A stretch of DNA of 49,014 bases from Arthrobacter mangrovi (GTDB lineage Bacteria > Actinomycetota > Actinomycetes > Actinomycetales > Micrococcaceae). The stretch covers positions 1 to 49,014 of the forward strand of contig NZ_BRVS01000030.1 in assembly GCF_026011795.1 (NCBI RefSeq), in the 5' to 3' direction. Each line of letters begins with the position of its first letter. Position 1 is the stretch's first letter. The notes under the pieces were generated by a model. It was not told where the DNA came from and made no database searches. It worked only from the letters and a program-made list of their open reading frames with translations. This document shows, piece by piece, positions 32,453 through 40,756 of the stretch. The translations under genes were made by a program, and so were the position numbers.

Positions 32453-34380
32453 CGGGTTGGCACGGTCTTCCAGTTGTCGAATCCTGCCGGGTCCGCTTCG
32501 AGCGGGCTGTAGCTGACGACGCCCCTGCCGGCGACGGCAAGTTCATCCTCGACATAGGCTACGGCGTCCGTGCCGTTGATGACGGCCCGCATGTTGGCCA
32601 CGGCAGTGGACTGTTCCATGAAATAGTCCGTGTGCCCGCCGAGCAATCCGGAGGACGGATCGCTGCTGACCGCGAAGCCCGACTCGAGCCGCACCGCGTC
32701 CAGCTGGGCGGGCGAGCCGCCGTGGGTCCAATGGCCCAGCAGCTGCGCCCAGGCGATCGGATCGTCCCGGGTCTGGATCCAATAGCGGTTGGCCTCGGCG
32801 TTGCCTGTGTCCTCCGCGCTGTGGATATCCGGACCGGGGCCGGCCGGAGCCAGGTACACAACGTTGTCCGTGGCGTAGCCTGCCTGTTCGGCCGCCCCGT
32901 GCAGCGACGCGCCGGCGCTGTAGGAAATGGTGGTGGTCACCGCTGCCGCCGGCCTCTCAAGCTCCGCCGCGTGGCCGAAGGCGGACAGGCCTGCGGCGCC
33001 GCGGCGGGAGTAACCGTCCGTGACGTTGTCCGGAATGGTGTCCGGCAGGTCCGCGCCCATCCAGTAGAAGCCCACAGTGTCCCTGCTGCCGTCGTAAAGA
33101 ATGTCCAGCCGGTCGCCGTACTCCTGGTTTGTGGCCAGGCTCGCCCCCGTGCCCGGCACGAGCGTGAAGACGCTTGTGGTTCCGGCGGACATTTGGCCCC
33201 GCATTTCCACGTACCGGCCGTCGCCCTCGTCGCTGACCAGGACCACCTGGCGGTGGTTGTCGATCGCCCATTGATACCCGTCGACGGCGGCACGCTCCTC
33301 GGCGACGGCGTCTTTGAGCTCTTCGTACTCCTGCAGCTGCTGCAGGTAGACGTCGCCGGCCGCCCGCCCGAGCCAGGGGTTGGGTTCCGGAGCCTCGGTG
33401 GCCGACAGCTGCTCCGTCAGCCGGTCGAGGGAGGTTTGGCGCTTCTGCTGCTCGGCGACAATATTGATCCTGTTCGCCAGCACCCGGTACGCAAACGGTA
33501 TTCCGTTGGCCCCGCCGAGAAGAGCCGGATAGAGCAGGACGAACTTCGTCTGCTGTTCCACGGGAAGCGCCAGGAAAGCGTCCCTGATCCCCCGGATGCC
33601 GGTTTCCTTGCCGCCGCGGCCCGCCGCCAGTGCCGCATCCAGCGCGGCCTCCGGGGAACCCGGTGGATGCGGAGGCATCCGGTTTCCCTGCAGCAGCGCC
33701 ACAGCGTCCGGATGGGCGGTCGCCCAATCCTGGAGTTCGCCCGGCGGGAGGCCGGCCAGACGCACGGCGAGCGACTCGGCGGCCGCGTGGACTGCGTCGT
33801 CGAAGTGCCGGTCGAACTGCGCCCACGGCGTCACCGCCGGCAGTGCCGCCGCCGAGGCAATCCCCGGCCGGGGCAAGCCGGCCCCTGTACCGCCGGAGAT
33901 GGCGGTCAAAGCCTGCACGCAGTCCTGCCGGATGTCCCTCCACCGGCGCGCTGCCTGCCTGATCTCCTCCGCCAGCTGCTGTTGCGCCCCGGCCCGGACC
34001 ACGCTGGAGCGGTCGGGGGCTTCGCCGTCTTCCCCGGGGTCGGGCGGAGGATACTCGATGTCGAACCGGGCCACCCGCTCCCGCAGGTCATCGAGCACCC
34101 TCTTGAGCGGCCCCGCCTCGGCGGCGAAGTTTTCCAGCGCGGCGGCGGCCGCGCCGAACGCGTCCCGGAAACCGTCCGACGGCGCCGCCATCAGATTGAG
34201 CGCGTGCAGTACCTTCAGCTCCGTGGACGGCTCCTGGTAGTGCGCACCGATGGCCCGCCACCGGGTTCCCGCAGCGTCGGCGAAGGAGTCCACGTTGCCA
34301 GCCTGCCGGCGCAAGTCGGCCGCGCCGTCGAGGATCGCGCCGAATCCGGCCGTGATCCGCGGGACCTCCGGGAACGGCAT
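32449..34380 (-). CDS. Alpha/beta hydrolase, DUF1023 family, with helical N-terminal domain
   Basis: 643 residues from ATG 34380, 1 base after the stop of the upstream small gene; the frame stays open to 34584 but overlaps that gene. Residues 1-200 are helical and contain WXG100-like spacing. Residues about 290-640 hold a DUF1023 alpha/beta hydrolase: the nucleophile elbow is in TTTISYSAGASLHG (S-x-S-A-G), followed by VVYLAPAGPGPDIHS and HTDYFMEQS, which supply the usual Gly-rich loop and His. No signal peptide is present, consistent with non-Sec export or a cytoplasmic role. DUF1023 proteins are common next to ESX/WXG proteins in actinobacteria. Confidence 0.82.
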   Translation of the reverse strand: MPFPEVPRITAGFGAILDGAADLRRQAGNVDSFADAAGTRWRAIGAHYQEPSTELKVLHALNLMAAPSDGFRDAFGAAAAALENFAAEAGPLKRVLDDLRERVARFDIEYPPPDPGEDGEAPDRSSVVRAGAQQQLAEEIRQAARRWRDIRQDCVQALTAISGGTGAGLPRPGIASAAALPAVTPWAQFDRHFDDAVHAAAESLAVRLAGLPPGELQDWATAHPDAVALLQGNRMPPHPPGSPEAALDAALAAGRGGKETGIRGIRDAFLALPVEQQTKFVLLYPALLGGANGIPFAYRVLANRINIVAEQQKRQTSLDRLTEQLSATEAPEPNPWLGRAAGDVYLQQLQEYEELKDAVAEERAAVDGYQWAIDNHRQVVLVSDEGDGRYVEMRGQMSAGTTSVFTLVPGTGASLATNQEYGDRLDILYDGSRDTVGFYWMGADLPDTIPDNVTDGYSRRGAAGLSAFGHAAELERPAAAVTTTISYSAGASLHGAAEQAGYATDNVVYLAPAGPGPDIHSAEDTGNAEANRYWIQTRDDPIAWAQLLGHWTHGGSPAQLDAVRLESGFAVSSDPSSGLLGGHTDYFMEQSTAVANMRAVINGTDAVAYVEDELAVAGRGVVSYSPLEADPAGFDNWKTVPTR

Positions 34381-34381
34381 C

Positions 34382-34741
34382 TCAGAGGAACCTGAGCAGG
34401 CCGGCCTGTACCGGGCCGGGCGTCGCCGCGGTGGCGGTGTGCAGGGCGTTCCCGGCCGTGGCGGCCATTTCCTCGTCACCGGCAGCGAAGGCGGCCGCGG
34501 CTTCCCCCACCGCCGCGGCCGAGGCATACATAGTTCCCGAGAGCTGGTCTGCCACCTGGTCCCGCTGCGACCAGAAGCCGGCAAAGGCGGCGGCTACATC
34601 CTCGGCCGTGCCGAAGGATCCCCGGACGCTTTCCGCCGTGGCCGCCAGCTGCCGGCCCTCGTCAACCAGGAACTGCCCTTGCGCTGCAACCTCCAACAGG
34701 ACGCCGCGGACGCCCTCCACCGAGACTGAATATGCGGCCAT
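34382..34741 (-). CDS. Small helical ESX/WXG100-like protein
   Basis: 119 residues from ATG 34741. All helical, Ala-rich, starting MAAYSVSVEGVRGVLLEVAA with the turn at GFWSQRDQVADQ in the middle, the arrangement of WXG100 hairpins but with FWSQ instead of WXG. It resembles families such as DUF6507, though I cannot assign one by eye. No signal peptide. It is the first gene of a three-gene operon and the next ATG follows 1 base after its stop. I infer a type VII-like substrate or an antitoxin-like partner of the DUF1023 protein; no ESX secretion gene is in view. Confidence 0.6.
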   Translation of the reverse strand: MAAYSVSVEGVRGVLLEVAAQGQFLVDEGRQLAATAESVRGSFGTAEDVAAAFAGFWSQRDQVADQLSGTMYASAAAVGEAAAAFAAGDEEMAATAGNALHTATAATPGPVQAGLLRFL

Positions 34742-34817
34742 ACCCCTGAGGCTAGGGCTATGGCCGCACGCGGTCGATGGGCAGGAGTCCCCATCGGGTC
34801 CGGAGCCGGGCGGATCC

Positions 34818-36083
34818 CTACCGAACGCCCTTGATCTTGACCACGAACACCGCTCCCAGCAGTCCGATGACGGCGGCGAGCACGAACAGGGCCGTGTAGC
34901 CGCCGAGGTACAGCACCACGGGGGCCGCGACCAGCGGGGCAAATACCTGCGGCGACGAGTTGGCGATGTTGATGACGCCCATGTCCTTGCCGCGGTCGGC
35001 GGCGCTGGGCAGCACCTGCGTCAGCAGGGCGAAATCGACGGCGAGGAACATGCCGAAGCCGGCGCCCAGGACGGCGGCGGCTACCAGCGCCGTCGGCCAG
35101 GTCTGCCACAGCGCCACCAGGATCGACGCCGTGGCGATCGTGGCGGCGGAGGCGATGACGAACGGCTTCCGCCGGCCGATCCGGTCGCTCCAGGGACCTC
35201 CGATGACGGCGGTGACGATCACCATCAGCGCATAGATGCCGGTCAGCAGCAGCACGCCGGCCGCCGGGTCGGGATGTCCCACCGCGTCCTGCAGGAAGAA
35301 GAACAGGTAGAGCGTGAACAGGTTGTTGCCCAGGTTGACCAGGAACCGGGTCAGCCAGGCCCAGCCGAAGTCAGGGTGGCGCCGCGGGGAAATGTAGAAG
35401 CTCTTCAGGAACCGGCCCCAGGCAAACGGCGGACGCAGCGCCGGATCCAGCGGCACGTCCCGCCCCTTCACCAGGAACAGGACCACGCTCAGGAGCAGGA
35501 ACACCGCGCAGTAGATGTAGCCGAGGACGAAGCCGCCGGCCAGGTTGGCCAGCACCGCACCGAAGACGATGCCGACGGTCTGCCCCATCGCAGCCAGCCC
35601 GCCGACCTGGCCGCGCTGCAGCGCCGGGACCCGGTCCGGAATGCCCGCCGTCACCGCGGCGTAGGCGCCGTTGCAGCCCGCCTGCACCAGGCACCAGGCG
35701 GCCACCATGACGGCGATGCTCGGCGCGCCGGCCAGCAAGAGCAGGGCGGCAAAAGCCAGCACGGCGCCGCCCAGAACCCAGGGCACCCGGCGCCCCAGCG
35801 CCGACGTCGTACGGTCGCTGAAGGCGCCGGCAATGGGGTTGGCGACCAGCGAAACGGCGGCTCCAAAACCGGTGGCCAGCGCGAGGACCGCCTCCTTGTT
35901 GGCCGCGTCGAAGGCCTGGGCCTGTTGCGCGAGGAGCACCTGCAGCGGGCCGAAGAAGGCCGCGTTGATGCCGACATTGACGAGGATGACCCCCGTGATC
36001 CAGCCGGGACCTACCCGCCGTGTCGGTTCGGCGAAGGCCGCGGCCGGCACCACTGGGCCGGCCGCCCCTCCGGGACTGGTCAT
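34818..36083 (-). CDS. MFS transporter
   Basis: 421 residues with 12 likely membrane helices. GAFSDRTTSALGRRVPWVLG after helix 2 and GGPWSDRIGRRKPFVIASAA after helix 8 are the duplicated MFS loops between helices 2/3 and 8/9. The first of these, SDRT..ALGRRVPW, is typical of the glycoside-pentoside-hexuronide-like branch, so a sugar or sugar-acid substrate is possible. Substrate not determined. Starts at ATG 36083; the next upstream gene, a membrane peptide, ends 10 bases before it and may be co-transcribed. Confidence 0.85.
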   Translation of the reverse strand: MTSPGGAAGPVVPAAAFAEPTRRVGPGWITGVILVNVGINAAFFGPLQVLLAQQAQAFDAANKEAVLALATGFGAAVSLVANPIAGAFSDRTTSALGRRVPWVLGGAVLAFAALLLLAGAPSIAVMVAAWCLVQAGCNGAYAAVTAGIPDRVPALQRGQVGGLAAMGQTVGIVFGAVLANLAGGFVLGYIYCAVFLLLSVVLFLVKGRDVPLDPALRPPFAWGRFLKSFYISPRRHPDFGWAWLTRFLVNLGNNLFTLYLFFFLQDAVGHPDPAAGVLLLTGIYALMVIVTAVIGGPWSDRIGRRKPFVIASAATIATASILVALWQTWPTALVAAAVLGAGFGMFLAVDFALLTQVLPSAADRGKDMGVINIANSSPQVFAPLVAAPVVLYLGGYTALFVLAAVIGLLGAVFVVKIKGVR

Positions 36084-36093
36084 GCGGGCGCTC

Positions 36094-36198
36094 CTAGATC
36101 CCGGCGAACTGCATGATGAATCCCATGCCGACGCTGGCCACCATCGCGACGATGATCAGCCAGACGATGGGCGTGCGGAACTTGCGCATAGTCTTCAT
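36094..36198 (-). CDS. 34-residue membrane peptide
   Basis: Starts MKTMRKFRTPIVWLIIVAMV and ends MGFIMQFAGI; a basic N-terminus precedes a single hydrophobic helix of about 20 residues. The second Met (36189) is an alternative start. The upstream GGGGATC is a weak site. It ends 10 bases before the MFS ATG. It resembles small membrane proteins that are common in actinobacteria, but has no known function. Confidence 0.6.
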   Translation of the reverse strand: MKTMRKFRTPIVWLIIVAMVASVGMGFIMQFAGI

Positions 36199-36224
36199 GA
36201 TCCCCAAGTCTAGGCCCCTGCGGC

Positions 36225-37031
36225 CTATCCGACCTGGGCCCTTCCGGCCCGCTTGGCCAGCTTCTTCAGGCCGTCGGAAACCCTGACCGGCTCCGGCCAG
36301 CGCGGCGGCAGGTTGTCCCCCAGCGTGACGCCGCGCAGCTTGCGGCCAAACATCGGCACGACCCATTCATGCATCCAGGCCCGCTCGCGGCGCAGCATTT
36401 CCCGCCAGCCGTACCGCTCCATCGGCCCGAGCGGCCGGATCTTCAGGGTGTGTTCGACGCCGAGCAGCTCCAGGACCTGCGCGGCCATGTACTTGTGGCC
36501 GGCCGGCGACATGTGCAGCCGGTCCGAATCCCACATCCGCTTGTCTTGGTAGGCGTCGAAAGTCCAGTGGTCCACCAGCAGCGCCCCGTACTTGCGCGCC
36601 AAAGTCCGCACCGCCTCGTTGTACTGCCAGTTCCGCCGGCGCATCGGCTCCAGCACGGAGGGCAGCATCACGTCGAACCCGGTGAAGAGCACCAGCCGGG
36701 CGCCGGTGGCCGCCAGCCGGGCCACGGCGGCCTCGTACTGCTCCAGCAGCTCGTCCATGTCCTTGCGGATCTCCAGGATGTCGTTGCCGCCGGCGTAGAA
36801 CGTGATCAGCGTGGGATTCATGGCCAGGGCCGGCTCCAGCTGGTCCGCCACGATCTGGTGCAGCCGCTTGCTTCGCACGGCCAGGTTGGCGTAGCGCAGC
36901 TCCGGGTCCTTCTTGGCCAGCTGTTTGGCCAGGCGATCGGCCCAGCCGCGCACCCCGTTCGGAAACTTGCTGTTCCGGTCGCCCACGCCTTCGGTGAAGC
37001 TGTCCCCCAATGCGACGAATACCTCTGGCAC
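36225..37031 (-). CDS. SGNH/GDSL-family hydrolase
   Basis: 268 residues from GTG 37031. Block I FVALGDSFTEGVGD has the nucleophile Ser near residue 11, block III is FYAGGNDIL, and block V is DRLHMSPAGHKYMA with catalytic Asp and His. The residues after about 200 (RYGWREMLRRERAWMHEWVV) form an extra basic helical region. No signal peptide, so probably a cytoplasmic esterase or lipase; the substrate is not predictable. No ribosome-binding site is visible and a TAGCGT -10-like box lies 7 bases upstream, so translation is probably leaderless. Open sequence up to 37490 is not supported. Confidence 0.85.
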   Translation of the reverse strand: MPEVFVALGDSFTEGVGDRNSKFPNGVRGWADRLAKQLAKKDPELRYANLAVRSKRLHQIVADQLEPALAMNPTLITFYAGGNDILEIRKDMDELLEQYEAAVARLAATGARLVLFTGFDVMLPSVLEPMRRRNWQYNEAVRTLARKYGALLVDHWTFDAYQDKRMWDSDRLHMSPAGHKYMAAQVLELLGVEHTLKIRPLGPMERYGWREMLRRERAWMHEWVVPMFGRKLRGVTLGDNLPPRWPEPVRVSDGLKKLAKRAGRAQVG

Positions 37032-37038
37032 CCGACCA

Positions 37039-37044
37039 ACGCTA
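37039..37044 (-). promoter_or_regulatory. -10-like element for leaderless SGNH hydrolase mRNA
   Basis: TAGCGT on the minus strand, 7 bases before the GTG start, fits TANNNT and would place transcription initiation on the start codon. Confidence 0.45.
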
Positions 37045-37061
37045 ACCGCGGACGGAGAAGG

Positions 37062-37090
37062 GCCGGGAAACTCAAGATGAATTTCCCGGC
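37062..37090. repeat. Perfect inverted repeat between divergent genes
   Basis: GCCGGGAAA and TTTCCCGGC are 9-base perfect arms around an 11-base spacer, in the 145 bases between the SGNH hydrolase and the NmrA-like gene. It may be an operator or a small hairpin RNA; neither is proved. Confidence 0.45.
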
Positions 37091-37163
37091 TGCCCGGCGC
37101 AGCCGGGCCGGCGGGCGGCCGCCCTGCAGCCGCCCGCGCTGAGCACGCGCGGCCTGGCGGCCC

Positions 37164-37169
37164 TATGCT
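37164..37169 (+). promoter_or_regulatory. -10-like element for leaderless NmrA-like gene
   Basis: TATGCT lies 7 bases before ATG 37177. The purine-rich GGAG at 37171-37174 is too close to the ATG to be a good ribosome-binding site, so a leaderless transcript is likely. Confidence 0.4.
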
Positions 37170-37176
37170 TGGAGCC

Positions 37177-38043
37177 ATGATGCCGGACAAGAATTCCACC
37201 CCTCCCGCCGTCGCCGTGACCGGTTCCTCCGGCCGGCTCGGCGGCGAAACGGCGCGACTGCTCGCAGCCGAGGGGATCCCGCTTCGCCTGGTCCTGCGCG
37301 ATGCCTCCCGCGCGCCCGGACTTCCGGGAACTACGACGGCGGTGGCGGACTTTAGCGATCCCGGCGCCTGCCGCCGGGCGCTGGAAGGCATCCGGACGGT
37401 CTTCATGGTGTCAGCGGCGGAATCCGAAGACAGGCTGCAGCAGCACTTCACGTTCATCGACGCAGCCATGGAGGCCGGCGTCGAGCACATCGTCTACACC
37501 TCGTTCGCCGGCGCGGATCCGGATGCGACCTTCACCCTGGCCCGGGACCATTTCGCCACCGAGGAGAAGCTGCGGGAGACCGGAGCCAAGTTCACCCTGC
37601 TGCGCAACAATTTCTACGCGGACATCCTGCCGGACTTCGCGGACCGGAACGGCGTGATCCGCGGGCCCGCCGAGGACGGGCGCGCGGCGTTCGTGGCCCG
37701 GTCCGACGTGGCACGCGTGGCCGCCGCCATTCTGCAGCAGCCCATCCCGCACGCCGGGTTCACCTACAACCTCACCGGTCCCGAGGCCCTCACGCTGGCG
37801 GAGGCCGCGGCCATCCTGACCGAGGCCACGGGCCGGCAGCTGAGCTTCCACAATGAGACCGTGGAGGAGGCGTACGCCTCGCGTGCCCGCTACGGCGCCC
37901 CGGCCTGGCAGCTGGACGCCTGGGTCAGCACCTACACCGCGATCGCGCGCGGCGAGCTCGCTAAGACCACCAACGACGTCGAACTGCTCACGGGCGAGGC
38001 CCCGCTCAGCCTGCACCAGCTGTTTTCGCGGCCGTTGAACTGA
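37177..38043 (+). CDS. NmrA-like NAD(P)-binding oxidoreductase
   Basis: 288 residues from ATG 37177 (a GTG-free start; ATG 37165 and 37180 are alternatives). Atypical SDR with GSSGRLGGETARLLA nucleotide-binding motif near residue 20, then VFMVSAAESEDRLQQHFTFI and YTSFAGADPDATFTLARDHF, as in NmrA and quinone-oxidoreductase-2-like proteins (QorB/YtfG). These bind NAD(P) and reduce quinones or sense redox state. No canonical YxxxK. Alone in its unit, with a terminator at 38045-38076. Confidence 0.85.
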   Translation: MMPDKNSTPPAVAVTGSSGRLGGETARLLAAEGIPLRLVLRDASRAPGLPGTTTAVADFSDPGACRRALEGIRTVFMVSAAESEDRLQQHFTFIDAAMEAGVEHIVYTSFAGADPDATFTLARDHFATEEKLRETGAKFTLLRNNFYADILPDFADRNGVIRGPAEDGRAAFVARSDVARVAAAILQQPIPHAGFTYNLTGPEALTLAEAAAILTEATGRQLSFHNETVEEAYASRARYGAPAWQLDAWVSTYTAIARGELAKTTNDVELLTGEAPLSLHQLFSRPLN

Positions 38044-38044
38044 C

Positions 38045-38076
38045 GCCGGGCCCCGCCCACGCGGGGCGGAACCGGC
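38045..38076. terminator. Bidirectional terminator
   Basis: GCCGG-GCCCCGC-CCAC-GCGGGGC-GGAA-CCGGC, a 12-pair stem with a bulge, exactly fills the gap between two convergent stop codons. Confidence 0.75.
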
Positions 38077-38922
38077 TCAGGCGTTCCAGAGTCCGTAGGA
38101 ATCCGCGAGCGAGGAGATCTTCTCGGCGCGTGCCAGGCGGGGCAGGTAGGAGCCGTCGCCCACCACGGCCCCGGCGGCGTGCGCACTCAGCAGCTCGTGC
38201 GCCCAGCGGATTTCGGACTCGCTCGGCGACAGGCCCTTGTTGATGGTGTCCGCCGCCTCAAGCAGCAGGCACAGCTTCCCTGTCATGCCCATCGATGCCG
38301 TGACCTTGCAGGCCTCCAGCAGGTCCTCGCCCAGCATTCCGACGCTCGGTCCGTCGATCGGGCCGGGGAGCTGACCCACGCGGGAGGCGATCACGAGCCG
38401 CGAGCGCGCATAGGCGAGCGCCATCGGCTCGTCGCTGGCGCCGGTGTCGCGGCGGAAGTCGCCGACGCCGAATGCGAGGCGGAAGGTTCCGGGGGCGCTG
38501 GCGATCGCCGTCGCGTTCTCGATGCCGACGGCGGATTCGATCAGGGCGACCACCGGCGTGCCCGCGTGCAGGCGCATGGCCGTATGGGTGACCTGCTCGG
38601 GACGCTCCGTCATCGCGAGCATCACGCCGCGCAGGCCCGGCGCCTTGGACAGCGCGGCCAGGTCATCGGCCCAGTAGTCGGTTTCCATGCCATTGACCCG
38701 GACCCAGGCCGTCATGCCGTTCGACAGCGCTTCGACCACGCGTTCCCGGGCCTCGGCCTTGCCCGCCGCCGGGACTGCATCTTCCATGTCGAAGATGACG
38801 GAGTCGGCCTCGGAGGCAAGGGCGGGGGCGAAGTTGGCTTCGTCGGCAGCCGAAGCCAGGAGCCAGGAACGGGAGAGCTTCGCCGGCAGCGCTGCTGCGC
38901 GGCGGTTTCTGATCGTGGGCAT
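38077..38922 (-). CDS. HpcH/HpaI aldolase/citrate lyase family protein (CitE-like)
   Basis: 281 residues from ATG 38922. TIM-barrel lyase with the family series SWLLASAADEANFAPALASE, SVIFDMEDAVP (metal-binding Glu/Asp), WVRVNGMETDYW, VVALIESAVGIENATAIASA and RLAFGVGDFRRDTGA. CitE-like enzymes act as citrate lyase beta subunits, malyl-CoA or citramalyl-CoA lyases. Citrate lyase partners CitD and CitF are absent, so a stand-alone CoA-ester lyase or thioesterase is more likely. It is an isolated gene; no CoA-transferase is adjacent. Confidence 0.87.
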   Translation of the reverse strand: MPTIRNRRAAALPAKLSRSWLLASAADEANFAPALASEADSVIFDMEDAVPAAGKAEARERVVEALSNGMTAWVRVNGMETDYWADDLAALSKAPGLRGVMLAMTERPEQVTHTAMRLHAGTPVVALIESAVGIENATAIASAPGTFRLAFGVGDFRRDTGASDEPMALAYARSRLVIASRVGQLPGPIDGPSVGMLGEDLLEACKVTASMGMTGKLCLLLEAADTINKGLSPSESEIRWAHELLSAHAAGAVVGDGSYLPRLARAEKISSLADSYGLWNA

Positions 38923-39106
38923 ATACAGAGCCTACTTAACCCGCGCGCGACCTGCTAACACGAGGGCGGTACTCTGCGGCCAACGTCACCTCCGGATCGG
39001 CGCCGCTGGCCGGCCTTGTCGGCCACCGCCGCCCCGTCCGCCTCCTCATGGTCCAGCCGTCCTTTTACTCCGCGGCCTGGGCCCCGATCCCAGGGTCCCG
39101 GTGGAT

Positions 39107-39112
39107 TAGGGT
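39107..39112 (+). promoter_or_regulatory. -10-like element for leaderless HTH gene
   Basis: TAGGGT lies 7 bases before ATG 39120 with no ribosome-binding site between, the same spacing as at three other genes in the window. Confidence 0.45.
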
Positions 39113-39119
39113 AGGTGCT

Positions 39120-39530
39120 ATGGCGCAGCTGAAACCACGCACCACGGACGCCCTGCCGGAGCCCGAATCCCGGCGGCTCGCCCGCGCGCTGGGCGAAAGC
39201 GATGACGTTACCGTCTTCGTCAATGGCACCACGGTGAAGCTGCCCGCCAAGGCGCGGGACGCCGTCGTCGATGTCCTGCGCCGCCTGGCCGACGGGGACG
39301 CCGTCATGGTCAGCTCCGCCGAGGGGCTGCTCAACACCTCCCAGGCGGCCGAAATTGCCGGGATCTCCCTGACGTACATGCGGAAGCTGACCGACGCCGG
39401 AACCATTCCCGTCGAGTACCGCGGCACCCACCGGCGGATCCGGCTGCGCGACGTCCAGGCCTGGCTCGAGTCGCGTGCGCAGACCCAGCGCGGCCAGCAG
39501 CAGCCCGGGCAGCGGCCCGCGGACTCCTAG
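39120..39530 (+). CDS. Excisionase-type helix-turn-helix protein
   Basis: 136 residues. The N-terminal half (to about 75) is of unknown fold with VFVNGTTVKLPAKARDAVVD, reminiscent of antitoxin or SpoVT-like segments. The C-terminal part, LLNTSQAAEIAGISLTYMRK followed by GTIPVEYRGTHRRIRLRDVQ, is a MerR/excisionase-type winged helix. Such proteins are often antitoxins paired with PIN-domain toxins, but the next gene here is a MarR regulator and no toxin is visible. The tail is a low-complexity Gln-rich sequence. Probably a leaderless transcript. Confidence 0.75.
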   Translation: MAQLKPRTTDALPEPESRRLARALGESDDVTVFVNGTTVKLPAKARDAVVDVLRRLADGDAVMVSSAEGLLNTSQAAEIAGISLTYMRKLTDAGTIPVEYRGTHRRIRLRDVQAWLESRAQTQRGQQQPGQRPADS

Positions 39531-39608
39531 GCGCCCGCCCCTTCCGACGGGGTATGCTTGTTCATTCTGGTTAAGCAGTAGCCGGATCCTTTCGTCTTTA
39601 AGGAATCC

Positions 39609-40070
39609 GTGGATCTGCACAACCCGCCCGCCGAATACGGCGCCGGCTCCATGCTCTACCTCCTCACCGCTGCCGCCGCCGCCCTGGAAGTCACCGCGGA
39701 CAAGGCCCTGGCCCCGCTGGGCCTGAACCGGCAATCGCTGACCCTGCTGGAAAAACTCGCGGCGGGCCCGCTGAGCGCCGCCGAGCTCACCCTCCTCGCA
39801 GGCGCGCCGGGCGAAGACATTAAGGCGGTCCTCTCCGGGCTGGAATCCCGCGGCTATGTCGAGCGTCCCCAGTCCGGCGGACGGGGCGCCGGATACGTGC
39901 TGACGGACAAGGGACGCCGCGCCGCCGCAGCCGCCCAGCTGGCCGTCGGCCGTGCCGCCCATGCCGCAGGCGCGGCCCTGCCGGAGCTGCGGCCGCAACT
40001 GGCGGCGCTCATCAAAACGTTGGAGGCCACGGGCCGAGGTGAGGAACCCCACGCCGCGGACGTGGAATGA
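39609..40070 (+). CDS. MarR-like winged-helix regulator
   Basis: 153 residues from GTG 39609 behind AAGGA. The central winged helix has LTLLEKLAAGPLSAAELTLL, then VLSGLESRGYVERPQSGGRG and AGYVLTDKGRRAAAAA, flanked by dimerisation helices as in MarR. It lies 55 bases upstream of the FMN-reductase gene, so regulation of that gene or of the pair is plausible. The inducer is unknown. A TATGCT at about 39552-39557 could be its -10 box. Confidence 0.75.
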   Translation: MDLHNPPAEYGAGSMLYLLTAAAAALEVTADKALAPLGLNRQSLTLLEKLAAGPLSAAELTLLAGAPGEDIKAVLSGLESRGYVERPQSGGRGAGYVLTDKGRRAAAAAQLAVGRAAHAAGAALPELRPQLAALIKTLEATGRGEEPHAADVE

Positions 40071-40125
40071 ATCCTCCGGGCTTCCGGTTGCCATCCGTGT
40101 AACAACCACTTGGCTTAGGAGATTC

Positions 40126-40686
40126 ATGAGCACCAAGGTCCTCACCCTCGTCGGCAGCCTCCGCGGCGCCTCCGTCAACCGCAAGCTGGCCGAGGCGGCC
40201 GCTGCCGTTGCTCCCGAAGGAGCAGAAGTGATTCTGTACGAGGGCCTGGCCTCCGTCCCCTTCTACAACGAGGACCTCGATGTAGAAGGCCAGGTACCGG
40301 CTGCCGCGGCAGCCCTGCGCGAAGCGGCCGGCGAGGCCGATGCCGTGCTGTTCGTGACCCCCGAGTACAACGGCACCACCCCGGCCGTGCTGACCAACGC
40401 CATCGACTGGCTGTCCCGCCCGTTCGGCGCCGGCGCCCTGAAGGACATGCCGGCCGCAGTGGTCAGCGCCTCCCCCTCCGGCTTCGGCGCCCAGTGGGCC
40501 AACGACAACACCCGCAAGGCCCTCGGTGTGGCCGGCGCGAAGGTCCTTGAAGACGTGTCCATCACCGTCGGCGGCCGGTTCGAGGTCTTCGCCGGGACCC
40601 ACCCGAAGGACCACGCCGAGACCGCCACCGAACTGGCCGGCGTCGTTTCCGCGCTGGCTGGCGCCCTGGAGCCGGCCAACGCCTGA
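40126..40686 (+). CDS. NADPH-dependent FMN reductase family protein
   Basis: 186 residues from ATG 40126 behind TTAGGAG. Flavodoxin-fold reductase of the ChrR/YieF/azoreductase type: LTLVGSLRGASVNRKLAEAA binds FMN phosphate, and VLFVTPEYNGTTPAVLTNAI with DWLSRPFGAGALKDMPAAVV forms the rest of the flavin site. Members reduce quinones, chromate, azo dyes or flavins with NAD(P)H. Neighbouring MarR gene suggests inducible expression in response to a redox-active compound. Strong terminator follows. Confidence 0.88.
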   Translation: MSTKVLTLVGSLRGASVNRKLAEAAAAVAPEGAEVILYEGLASVPFYNEDLDVEGQVPAAAAALREAAGEADAVLFVTPEYNGTTPAVLTNAIDWLSRPFGAGALKDMPAAVVSASPSGFGAQWANDNTRKALGVAGAKVLEDVSITVGGRFEVFAGTHPKDHAETATELAGVVSALAGALEPANA

Positions 40687-40715
40687 TTCCGCCTCCGCCC
40701 CGCGCGGACCCCATG

Positions 40716-40756
40716 GGCCCGGCGCCGCTTCCCGAAAGGGGCAGCGGCGCCGGGCC
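40716..40756 (+). terminator. Strong intrinsic terminator
   Basis: GGCCCGGCGCCGCT and AGCGGCGCCGGGCC form a perfect 14-pair stem, with a smaller CCC-GAAA-GGG hairpin in the loop, followed by TTCGCTTTG. It lies 29 bases after the FMN reductase stop. Confidence 0.85.

Noticed and set aside
39120-40070. Toxin-antitoxin pair formed by the excisionase-type protein and its neighbour
   Set aside because: The neighbour is a MarR-like regulator and no PIN, RelE or other toxin fold is visible.
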